Assembly: GCA_947179265.1 (NCBI GenBank)
Contig: CAMXBB010000075.1
Coordinates: forward strand, 1 to 7,074
Source of the DNA: an uncultured Bacillota bacterium
GTDB taxonomy: Bacteria > Bacillota_I > Bacilli_A > RF39 > UBA660
Direction of reading: 5' to 3'
DNA: 7,074 nt
Below, one piece after another: positions 1-5,583 of this stretch (its first letter is position 1; every line of letters starts with the position of its first letter). The translations under genes were made by a program, and so were the position numbers. The notes under the pieces are model-generated. The model was not told where the DNA came from, ran no database searches, and saw nothing but the letters and a program-made list of their open reading frames with translations.

Positions 1-10
1 AATAATAAAT

Positions 11-39
11 AAAAAATAAACATTTGAAAAATGCTTATT
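11..39 (-). terminator. Rho-independent terminator of the LysR gene
   Basis: On the minus strand AATAAGCATTT (39-29) pairs with AAATGTTTATT (25-15) around the 3-nt loop TTC. This gives an 11-bp stem with one G-U wobble, followed by a T run at 14-11 and further T-rich sequence. It begins about 36 nt after the LysR stop. The stem is mostly A-T, and T residues also follow it on the plus strand (40-43), so it could stop transcription arriving from the left as well. Confidence 0.65.
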
Positions 40-74
40 TTTTATTGTAAATATATCAAAAAAGATATAGATAA

Positions 75-968
75 TTATATTTTAATATTAAAATACTTAC
101 TTAAGAATTCTCTTGGAGATGTTGTTATATATTCGGGAATATATACTAAACTTATACCTACACTAGGAATATTATCAAACTTTAATTCTTTTAGTGTACC
201 TCTCTTAATATCATCTAGTACTAAATCTCTAATAACATACCCTACACCAAGACTTCTTTTTATAGCACCTATTATTACCTCAGATGTATGAATATTTAAC
301 ACATTATTAACAGTTATACCCTGTCCGATAAAGAAAGAATCTAATGCTGTACGATTTGCAGTTCCTTTTATTGGTAATATCAAAGGAATATTCTCTAAAT
401 CCTTTAGTGATTTAATTTTAGAAATATCAAAAAATTCACTAGCAACAAACGTATTATTTAATTCTTTAATATGTTTGGTTATAATCTCTTTATCATTAAT
501 TTTTATAGGTTCAGAGTCAATAATAAAATCAATTTCATGACTTTTTAATTTTTCAAGTAATCCTTTAGTAGATTTAGATATGATAGTTATTTCAATATTG
601 GGATATTCCTTATGAAAAGCATCAATTGCATCAAATAGATAAAAAGTTGCAATATGTGAAGGAATACCAATAGATAATTTTCCTCGATCTAACTTTTCCG
701 TTTCAAACATACTTCGCTCTGCTACTACAAGTGAATTGTAGCTTTGTTCAACATAGAAAAATAGTTCTCTTCCTTTATCGGTTAATTCAATGCCTTTTTT
801 GGTTCTAAAAAATAGTTTAGTTTTCAATTCATCTTCTAATGTTTTAATACTTCTAGATATTGCTGGTTGAGAAGTATAGTTCATCATTGCGGCTTTAGAT
901 ATACTTCCATAAGTTGCAACATCATAGAAGGTTTTATAAAGATTAAAGTTAATATTTGATTTATACAT
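75..968 (-). CDS. LysR-type transcriptional regulator
   Basis: This is a cytoplasmic DNA-binding regulator of 297 aa, the usual length for a LysR-type protein. Residues 8-67 form the winged helix-turn-helix with the family pattern: FYDVATYGSISKAA, then SQPAISRSIKTLEDEL, then LFFRTKKGIELTDKG. A linker helix covers about 68-92. Residues 95-297 form the periplasmic-binding-protein-like effector domain, starting at GKLSIGIPSHI and with FIIDSEP and a GVGYVIRDLV segment near 245. AAGGAG lies 8 nt before the ATG, which supports this start. The gene has its own extended -10 box and is followed by a terminator, so it is probably monocistronic. LysR regulators are often transcribed divergently from their targets, but here the upstream neighbour runs in the same direction, so the target and effector cannot be inferred. 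Family assignment is secure; the specific role is unknown. Confidence 0.95.
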   Translation of the reverse strand: MYKSNINFNLYKTFYDVATYGSISKAAMMNYTSQPAISRSIKTLEDELKTKLFFRTKKGIELTDKGRELFFYVEQSYNSLVVAERSMFETEKLDRGKLSIGIPSHIATFYLFDAIDAFHKEYPNIEITIISKSTKGLLEKLKSHEIDFIIDSEPIKINDKEIITKHIKELNNTFVASEFFDISKIKSLKDLENIPLILPIKGTANRTALDSFFIGQGITVNNVLNIHTSEVIIGAIKRSLGVGYVIRDLVLDDIKRGTLKELKFDNIPSVGISLVYIPEYITTSPREFLSKYFNIKI

Positions 969-976
969 AGCTGTTA

Positions 977-982
977 CTCCTT
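977..982 (-). promoter_or_regulatory. Shine-Dalgarno site of the LysR gene
   Basis: AAGGAG lies 8 nt before the ATG at 968 and fixes the start. The extended -10 box ends only 7 nt upstream, so the predicted mRNA 5' end falls on this ribosome binding site. Confidence 0.8.
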
Positions 983-988
983 AAAAAA

Positions 989-997
989 ATTATAACA
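989..997 (-). promoter_or_regulatory. Extended -10 promoter of the LysR gene
   Basis: The minus strand reads TGTTATAAT, a perfect TG-n-TATAAT extended -10 box. No TTGACA-like box is found at the proper spacing; the hexamer there is TACAAA. The box starts inside the T-tract of the preceding gene's terminator. Transcription would start near 982, leaving a leader of about 14 nt. Confidence 0.65.
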
Positions 998-1022
998 AAA
1001 AAAACTACTATTTTGTAGTAGT
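997..1022 (-). terminator. Terminator of the Lys-rich membrane protein gene
   Basis: ACTACTA (1022-1016) pairs perfectly with TAGTAGT (1010-1004) across the loop CAAAA and is followed by seven T residues (1003-997). The hairpin contains the last Thr-Lys codons and both tandem TAG stops (1008-1010 and 1005-1007), so the terminator overlaps the coding end. The same T run leads directly into the LysR extended -10 box. Confidence 0.75.
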
Positions 1023-1826
1023 CTTTTTAGTGTCTTTTTTAGTTACTTTCTTGGTTGCTGGTTGAGCTTTTTTAGTTTCTTCCTTCTTTTGAGTACTCTT
1101 CTTATCTTCTGTTTTTATCGCCTTTTTAGTTTCCTTTTTACTAACAACTTTTTCTTCTTTTTTAGCTTCAGCTTGTTTCTTTAATGCTGACATTTTTAAT
1201 TCACTTTCATAAGCTTTTATATCGGATAATTCTTTTGAAAGTCGCATATTACGTTTATATAAATCATTTCCACTTTCAATCAATAATTTACCTATATAAG
1301 ATATTCCTAGGAATATTATTCCACTAACATTAATAGTATTATAATCAAATATTCCAATAGTAACTATAATTAAACAGATAAGAATTGGTTGAATAAATGT
1401 AAGTAATATTGATAATGGAATACAATCATTTATCTCTTCTAAAGTTGTTGTATCATAAGCATTACCACTAACGATAGAATTAAATATATCTTTATATTTA
1501 CCTAATATAACTCTTAAAAGTCCAGTACTTATTGCAACTGCAATAGTATATCCAATGATAGCAACTGTTACCTTGAAACTTCCAATTGTTGCAACAATAT
1601 TGGTTGCTTCATCTGATGATATATCAGTAACAAAACTAATAGTCTCTGATAAAGTATCTGCTGGAATATGTTCTCCCTTCATAACTAACATCATTCCCAA
1701 AAACATTGTTACTGCTACCATCAATACACATAAGATTAAAGCTGCATATTTGGCAAGGAATAGCATGTAGTTAATAAACTTATTTATAGCTAAATAATCA
1801 CTAGCGCTAGCCTTTTTATTTTTCAT
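1008..1826 (-). CDS. Four-helix membrane protein, possibly DUF2975-like, with a Lys-rich C-terminal tail
   Basis: This 272-aa integral membrane protein has likely helices at residues 20-48, 80-104, 137-160 and 165-183, with an extracytoplasmic loop between helices 1 and 2. The segment after helix 2 (LLRVILGKYKDIFNSIVSGNAYDTTTL in part, about 103-128) followed by IPLSILL recalls DUF2975 proteins, which are four-helix proteins of unknown function. That link is from memory and tentative. From about residue 195 the chain becomes a charged helix and then a low-complexity tail in which 23 of the last 57 residues are Lys, mostly as KK pairs. Two in-frame ATGs (1832 and 1826) are possible. AGGAG lies only 3 nt before the first but 9 nt before the second, so 1826 is chosen. 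Function is unknown. The gene has its own promoter and terminator. Confidence 0.85.
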   Translation of the reverse strand: MKNKKASASDYLAINKFINYMLFLAKYAALILCVLMVAVTMFLGMMLVMKGEHIPADTLSETISFVTDISSDEATNIVATIGSFKVTVAIIGYTIAVAISTGLLRVILGKYKDIFNSIVSGNAYDTTTLEEINDCIPLSILLTFIQPILICLIIVTIGIFDYNTINVSGIIFLGISYIGKLLIESGNDLYKRNMRLSKELSDIKAYESELKMSALKKQAEAKKEEKVVSKKETKKAIKTEDKKSTQKKEETKKAQPATKKVTKKDTKKTTTK

Positions 1827-1833
1827 ACCCATT

Positions 1834-1838
1834 CTCCT
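1834..1838 (-). promoter_or_regulatory. Shine-Dalgarno site deciding the start of the Lys-rich membrane protein
   Basis: AGGAG is 3 nt from the ATG at 1832, which is too close, and 9 nt from the ATG at 1826, which matches the spacing at the neighbouring genes. The second Met is therefore the likelier start. Confidence 0.65.
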
Positions 1839-1849
1839 ACTCTAGATAA

Positions 1850-1858
1850 ATAATATCA
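1850..1858 (-). promoter_or_regulatory. Candidate extended -10 promoter of the Lys-rich membrane protein gene
   Basis: The minus strand reads TGATATTAT, matching TG-n-TAnnAT, and would start a leader of about 17 nt containing the ribosome binding site. A second -10-like TATAAT lies just upstream at 1860-1865 without a TG. The hexamer 17 bp upstream of the first box is TTTAAT, a weak -35. The 60-nt gap after the HD gene has at best a weak terminator (AGTATT pairing with AATACT around the HD stop), so read-through from the uvrB operon is also possible. Confidence 0.45.
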
Positions 1859-1885
1859 TATTATATATCTAAATTAAAGAGTATT

Positions 1886-2566
1886 TTATTTTTTTAGAAT
1901 ACTTACTCTGTTATCTCTAATCATGGTTTCGATTGCCTCAGCATCCTTTGCTGCACTATTTATATCCTCTTCTTTCATATCATCAAACAAACTATATAGT
2001 GAACATCCTAACATTGTTTCAAGCTTCTCTTTTAATCCAATAGCATTTTGATAATGAGCTGGGGTATTAGAATGTATTCCTTTTCTAGAATAGATATCTA
2101 AAAGTCTTTTTTCTAAAGTGGTTACTCCTTCTGGTAAACACATAAGATCACATATTTGAATGATATTATCATATAAAGATAACTCTCTACTTCCCAAATA
2201 ACCTTTAATAAATTCTTTAGTTTCTCCTTCTTCTACTTCTCCACCTGCCACAAGATGAATATTATTATCAATAAAAGAATGGGTTAAACAGATAGAAGCT
2301 TCTTCTGGATAACCATTTTGAACCATATAATGATATCCTTCTATAGCATGTCTTGGATGACTTATTTTCCTTCCAATATCGTGGATATAACCTAATGCAG
2401 CTGCATAATCTTCATCAATTCCAAAAGCATATGCAATAATCCTAGCTGTATCACCAACACATATCGAATGTAGAACCCATTTATTCCTTGCTTCTTGTAG
2501 TTCATCATCAGATTCTACTACACCACTTTTTAATAATTCTAAAGCTTCCTTTGAAGTTATTCTCAT
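1886..2566 (-). CDS. HD-domain (HDIG) phosphohydrolase family protein
   Basis: This 226-aa cytoplasmic protein carries the metal-binding signature of the HD superfamily: His33 in the WVLHS segment, His62-Asp63 within the HDIGRK motif, and Asp140 in IIQICD. His73 and His96 (LTHSF) are possible additional ligands. HD proteins of this kind are metal-dependent phosphohydrolases acting on nucleotides, phosphates or related substrates; the substrate is not evident here. The domain covers about residues 30-145 and a helical region follows. The ATG lies 9 bp after the uvrB stop. The ribosome binding site AAGGTGG overlaps that stop, so the two genes are co-transcribed and probably translationally coupled. 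The protein is complete and shows nothing unusual. HD-family membership is firm; a link to DNA repair or nucleotide clean-up rests only on operon position. Confidence 0.88.
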   Translation of the reverse strand: MRITSKEALELLKSGVVESDDELQEARNKWVLHSICVGDTARIIAYAFGIDEDYAAALGYIHDIGRKISHPRHAIEGYHYMVQNGYPEEASICLTHSFIDNNIHLVAGGEVEEGETKEFIKGYLGSRELSLYDNIIQICDLMCLPEGVTTLEKRLLDIYSRKGIHSNTPAHYQNAIGLKEKLETMLGCSLYSLFDDMKEEDINSAAKDAEAIETMIRDNRVSILKK

Positions 2567-2569
2567 ATT

Positions 2570-2577
2570 ACCACCTT
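2570..2577 (-). promoter_or_regulatory. Ribosome binding site of the HD gene overlapping the uvrB stop
   Basis: AAGGTGG, one mismatch from AAGGAGG, begins inside the uvrB TAA codon and sits about 5 nt before the HD gene's ATG. The overlap suggests that ribosomes finishing uvrB help start the next gene. Confidence 0.65.
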
Positions 2578-4528
2578 ATTCACTTTTCATTTCAAATAGG
2601 ATATCTCTTAATTCCATAGCACGTTCAAAATCAAGATTCTTAGCCGCTTCTTTCATTTCAGCTTCAATAGTAGCAAGAATTTGTTCACGATCATGCTTAG
2701 ACATCTTAGTTTTTGGTTTAGTAAGTTTTTCTTCATTTTCATTACTTACTACTTCTTTTATTTCTTTAATTATTGTCTTTGGAATTATACCATGTTCTTT
2801 ATTATATTCTTCTTGAATCATACGACGTCTTGAAGTTTCCTTGATAGCATAATCCATTGCTTCACTTACAATATCTGCATACATTATAACATGTCCTTTA
2901 GCATTTCTTGCACAACGACCAATTATTTGGATTAAACTTCGGTCACTTCTTAGGAATCCTTGCTTGTCAGCATCCATTATAGCAATCAACGATACCTCTG
3001 GTAAGTCGATACCTTCCCTTAATAAGTTTATACCTACTAAGACATCATATTTTCCTAATCTTAATTCTCTAATTATTTTAAGTCTTTCAAGAGTTTTTAC
3101 TTCACTATGTAAGTATGCAACCTTAATACCAATATTCTTTAAATAAGCTGTTAACTCTTCAGCCATACGTATCGTTAAGGTTGTTATGAGTACTCGCTCA
3201 TTATTTTCTTTGCGAATATTTATCTCTTCAATTAAATCATCAATTTGACCTTCTGTTGGTTTTATCTCAATAGTTGGATCAAGTAAACCTGTTGGTCTTA
3301 TGATTTGTTCAATTACTTTATTATTTACTAACTCAAGTTCATAATCTCCAGGAGTTGCTGATACATAGATAGCTTGATTGATTTTATCATTAAATTCATC
3401 AAACTTTAATGGACGATTATCTCTAGCTGATGGTAATCTAAATCCATAATCGACTAAAGTTTGTTTACGCATTCTATCACCATTATACATTCCTCTCACC
3501 TGTGGTAATGTAACGTGTGATTCGTCAACAACTAACAAAAAATCTTTAGGAAAGAAATCAATTAAAGTTGATGGAGTTTCTCCTTCTTCTCTCAAAGCTA
3601 GATGTCTTGAATAGTTTTCCACACCATGACAGAACCCAGTCTCTCTTAACATCTCTAAATCATATTCACATCTTTCACGCAATCTTTGTTCCTCTAATAA
3701 TTTATTATTCTCAAGTAATTCCTTACATCTTTCGCGTAATTCAGCTTCAATACGATTACAAGCTTCTTCCAATTTTCCTTTATTAGTTACAAAATGAGTT
3801 GCTGGGAATATCGTCGTACTTTTCTTATTTTGAATAATACTTCCTGTTAAGATATCAAATTCACATACCCTATCTACTTCATCTCCAAATAGTTCGATAC
3901 GTACACCATTTTTCTTTTCTGCTATTGGTACGATATCGATAATATCTCCATTACATCTAAATGTTCCACGATGAAAGTCCATTTGATTTCTTTCATAGTT
4001 CATATCGATTAAACGATTTAAGATATCATTTCTTTTTATCTTATCACCTACAGTAACGATTAACATATGCTCTTCATAATCTTCAGGATCACCAATACCA
4101 TATATACATGATACACTGGATACAACTATCGTATCTTTTCTCGTTAATAAAGCTGATGTGGCAGCATGTCTTAACTCATCTATTTCATCATTTATAGACG
4201 CATCTTTTTCAATATAGGTATCGCTTTGTGGTACATAAGCTTCTGGTTGATAATAATCGTAGTAAGAAACAAAATACTCGACTCTATTATCGGGGAATAA
4301 TTCTTTTAACTCCGAATATAATTGACCAGCTAAAGTCTTATTATGTGCAAGTACTAAAGTTGGTTTATCTACTTCAGCAATTACATTCGCTATTGTAAAT
4401 GTTTTACCAGTTCCTGTTGCCCCCAGTAATACTTGATTTCTTTCACCACTTTTAACTCCTTCAGCCAACTCTTTGATTGCCTTAGGTTGATCTCCAGATG
4501 GTTTATATTTTGATACTAATTTGAACAT
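2576..4528 (-). CDS. uvrB: Excinuclease ABC subunit UvrB
   Basis: UvrB is the damage-verifying, ATP-dependent subunit of nucleotide excision repair. It is loaded by UvrA and then recruits UvrC for incision. At 650 aa it is close to the usual length of about 660. Visible landmarks in order: Walker A GATGTGKT (36-43); the beta-hairpin region that clamps the damaged strand, with YYDYYQPEAYVPQ (89-101) and TYIEKD (104-109); the Walker B DESH box (335-338); SATPG (390-394); the helicase motif VI segment QIIGRCARN (534-542), with Cys539 where Ala is common; and a C-terminal UVR motif (about 615-647) that contacts UvrC. AAGGAGG lies about 6 nt before the ATG, a very strong site. uvrA, a frequent neighbour in Firmicutes, is not in this window. 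No LexA-type GAAC/GTTC dyad is visible upstream. The identification is essentially certain. Confidence 0.98.
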   Translation of the reverse strand: MFKLVSKYKPSGDQPKAIKELAEGVKSGERNQVLLGATGTGKTFTIANVIAEVDKPTLVLAHNKTLAGQLYSELKELFPDNRVEYFVSYYDYYQPEAYVPQSDTYIEKDASINDEIDELRHAATSALLTRKDTIVVSSVSCIYGIGDPEDYEEHMLIVTVGDKIKRNDILNRLIDMNYERNQMDFHRGTFRCNGDIIDIVPIAEKKNGVRIELFGDEVDRVCEFDILTGSIIQNKKSTTIFPATHFVTNKGKLEEACNRIEAELRERCKELLENNKLLEEQRLRERCEYDLEMLRETGFCHGVENYSRHLALREEGETPSTLIDFFPKDFLLVVDESHVTLPQVRGMYNGDRMRKQTLVDYGFRLPSARDNRPLKFDEFNDKINQAIYVSATPGDYELELVNNKVIEQIIRPTGLLDPTIEIKPTEGQIDDLIEEINIRKENNERVLITTLTIRMAEELTAYLKNIGIKVAYLHSEVKTLERLKIIRELRLGKYDVLVGINLLREGIDLPEVSLIAIMDADKQGFLRSDRSLIQIIGRCARNAKGHVIMYADIVSEAMDYAIKETSRRRMIQEEYNKEHGIIPKTIIKEIKEVVSNENEEKLTKPKTKMSKHDREQILATIEAEMKEAAKNLDFERAMELRDILFEMKSE

Positions 4529-4533
4529 ATTAA

Positions 4534-4540
4534 CCTCCTT
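4534..4540 (-). promoter_or_regulatory. Strong Shine-Dalgarno site of uvrB
   Basis: A full AAGGAGG match lies 5-6 nt before the uvrB ATG. It is the strongest ribosome binding site in the window and fixes the start. Confidence 0.85.
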
Positions 4541-4571
4541 TTTGTGACATTCAAAATATCTACTTCAAAAT

Positions 4572-4587
4572 CTCTTAAATATAAGAG
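4572..4587 (-). other. Small hairpin upstream of uvrB
   Basis: CTCTTA pairs with TAAGAG around the 4-nt loop TATT on the minus strand, followed by ATTTTG. It could be a weak terminator for the transcript arriving from the right, or a structure in the uvrB leader. The stem is only 6 bp and the T-tract is short. Confidence 0.3.
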
Positions 4588-4601
4588 TCCTTTTATTACA
4601 A

Positions 4602-4607
4602 ATTATA
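4602..4607 (-). promoter_or_regulatory. Candidate -10 box for the uvrB operon
   Basis: A perfect TATAAT lies about 75 bp before the uvrB ATG and would give a leader of roughly 67 nt. It has no TG extension and no TTGACA-like hexamer at about 17 bp, so it is weaker evidence than the other promoters. It sits just past the end of the putative gene remnant at 4622-4741. Confidence 0.35.
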
Positions 4608-4621
4608 TTATGCATAAATTC

Positions 4622-4741
4622 TCATATATAGTTATCTATTATTATTTCTTCATCTTCACTAAAATCTACTTTCCATGCATTCGCTTGGTATAACTTTTTT
4701 ATAAATGAATCTAATCAATCTATACAATCAGAAATAGCCAC
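4622..4741 (-). pseudogene. Probable decayed gene tail with an in-frame TGA
   Basis: Starting at the GTG at 4741, the minus-strand frame reads VAISDCID, then a TGA at 4717-4715, then LDSFIKKLYQANAW, KVDFSEDEE and IIIDNYI, ending at a second TGA (4624-4622). The stretch after the first TGA has protein-like composition (an amphipathic segment and an acidic C-terminus) and G+C-containing codons such as GCG, GCA, CAA and TGG, unlike random AT-rich spacer. It has no start codon of its own after the TGA and no ribosome binding site. If TGA replaced TGG, the junction would read CIDWLDSF, a natural-looking sequence. The frame differs from the gene upstream and a TAG closes it at 4756, so at most about 45 codons remain. 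The parent family is not recognised. Chance openness cannot be ruled out. Confidence 0.4.
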
Positions 4742-4776
4742 AATTAAAATAAACTATTTAGTCACTAAAAAATTAA

Positions 4777-5472
4777 CTAAAGTCTTTTAATAAACTCTTT
4801 ATACTCTTCTGGTAGAATAATTCTTGAATATGCTTCTTCCACTAAAGATTGTGACAAAGGAAAAGGTCCTTTTTCGATAGCATCACTAGCACCACCTTCG
4901 ACTAAACTTATGTTTTCGGGCATACAAGCCTCTACTGGGAAATATCTAATATCCTCTTGAGGTAACCTTTGAAATATATTATACAACGATTCTGAACATC
5001 TGTGGAATCTAGAGTTATGTGAATATATCATAAGATATAATCTTTCTAAATTAATAGATGGATATATATCAGAACCAAAAGATGTTTTTCCATTTTTATA
5101 CATTAAAAGTCCACTATATATATAAGCAGTAAGATTATCAATAATTTGCTCATAAGTTTGACCAAGAACCACTTGCTTATAATCTGCTCTTAAAAATTCA
5201 TCTATAAGAATTAAAATATGTTCATTTGGATATCCTTTTATAAATGATAATATTCCTCTCATTACTTTAAGATAAACGCTAACCACTGATCCATCACTGA
5301 AATTAGACAAATTCTTACCTTCCGTAATAGGCATATTTTCAAATACATCATCCTTTTTTTCTAAGCAAAAAGTATTTTTATCTTTGAACAACTCTGAATT
5401 ATACTGAAATAAATCTTTTTGAACTGCTTTAGCAATTTCCAAATGATCATCAATTATTAAAACTTTTGACAT
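4777..5472 (-). CDS. Unrecognised protein with a receiver-like N-terminus
   Basis: This 231-aa soluble-looking protein has no membrane segment and cannot be assigned to a named family with confidence. It opens with KVLIIDDH (residues 3-10), a close match to strand 1 and the acidic pair of response-regulator receivers. Further predicted strands could follow the same order: ILILIDEF (86-93) with Asp91 where the phospho-acceptor would be; LYLMIYSHNS (145-154) with Ser151 in the strand-4 Ser/Thr position; and IRYFPVEA (175-182), which lacks the usual Lys-Pro. The acidic pair and Asp91 are about 82 residues apart, roughly twice the usual distance, so this would be an expanded or degenerate receiver. 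There is no DNA-binding domain and no adjacent kinase. GGAGG 8 nt before the ATG at 5472 fixes the start; the upstream in-frame TTG overlaps this site and is rejected. The resemblance is inference. Confidence 0.85.
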   Translation of the reverse strand: MSKVLIIDDHLEIAKAVQKDLFQYNSELFKDKNTFCLEKKDDVFENMPITEGKNLSNFSDGSVVSVYLKVMRGILSFIKGYPNEHILILIDEFLRADYKQVVLGQTYEQIIDNLTAYIYSGLLMYKNGKTSFGSDIYPSINLERLYLMIYSHNSRFHRCSESLYNIFQRLPQEDIRYFPVEACMPENISLVEGGASDAIEKGPFPLSQSLVEEAYSRIILPEEYKEFIKRL

Positions 5473-5480
5473 AATAGTTA

Positions 5481-5485
5481 CCTCC
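5481..5485 (-). promoter_or_regulatory. Shine-Dalgarno site deciding the start of the receiver-like gene
   Basis: GGAGG lies 8 nt before the ATG at 5472. An in-frame TTG at 5487 immediately precedes and abuts this site, so it cannot be the start that uses it. Confidence 0.8.
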
Positions 5486-5500
5486 AATAAATTAACCTCT

Positions 5501-5515
5501 ATTTTATCAAAAAAG
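5501..5515 (-). promoter_or_regulatory. Candidate extended -10 promoter of the receiver-like gene
   Basis: The minus strand reads CTTTTTTGATAAAAT: a T-tract followed by TGATAAAAT, a TG-n-TAWAAT extended -10 box. Transcription would start near 5494, giving a leader of about 22 nt that includes the ribosome binding site. No good -35 is present. The sequence matches the promoter at 6831-6845 at 14 of 15 positions. Confidence 0.55.
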
Positions 5516-5565
5516 ATAATTTTTGGCTATAAAAAAACTTTTTATTCTCTATATTCTATCGATCT

Positions 5566-5583
5566 AAAAATAGTACTATTTTT
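5566..5583 (-). terminator. Palindrome over the stop of the NlpC/P60 gene, possible weak terminator
   Basis: AAAAATAGTACTATTTTT is a perfect 18-bp palindrome containing the gene's TAG stop at 5576-5578. As RNA it folds to a 7-bp all-A-U stem with the loop GUAC and ends in T residues that belong to the stem. This is weak for a terminator, so read-through into the next gene is likely. A DNA-binding site is the alternative. Confidence 0.3.

Noticed and set aside
31..291. Plus-strand open frame of 86 codons
   Set aside because: It overlaps the well-supported LysR gene in antisense, starts inside the terminator hairpin, has no ribosome binding site and its peptide has no recognisable domain.
1555..1770. 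Plus-strand open frame of 71 codons
   Set aside because: It is antisense to the membrane-spanning part of the Lys-rich protein gene, without a ribosome binding site or a recognisable product.
1862..1915. Possible terminator after the HD gene
   Set aside because: AGTATT/AATACT and AGAGTA/TACTCT pairings compete, stems are only 6 bp, and the following T-tract is poor.
2964..3786. Two plus-strand open frames of 60 and 72 codons inside uvrB
   Set aside because: They are antisense shadows of a fully conserved uvrB, with no start signals.
4715..4717. TGA read as Trp (alternative code) or as selenocysteine
   Set aside because: The intact genes use only TGG for Trp and contain no internal TGA, which argues against an alternative code. 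No selenocysteine insertion hairpin or selenoprotein family is recognisable.
4757..4769. Palindrome TTTAGTCACTAAA downstream of the receiver-like gene
   Set aside because: The 6-bp half-sites are separated by one base, so it cannot fold as an RNA hairpin, and a single copy is not enough to call an operator.
5531..5545. A7-C-T5 tract (plus strand) as a terminator of the NlpC/P60 gene
   Set aside because: The stem would be only A-T with almost no loop; it is more likely simple AT-rich spacer.
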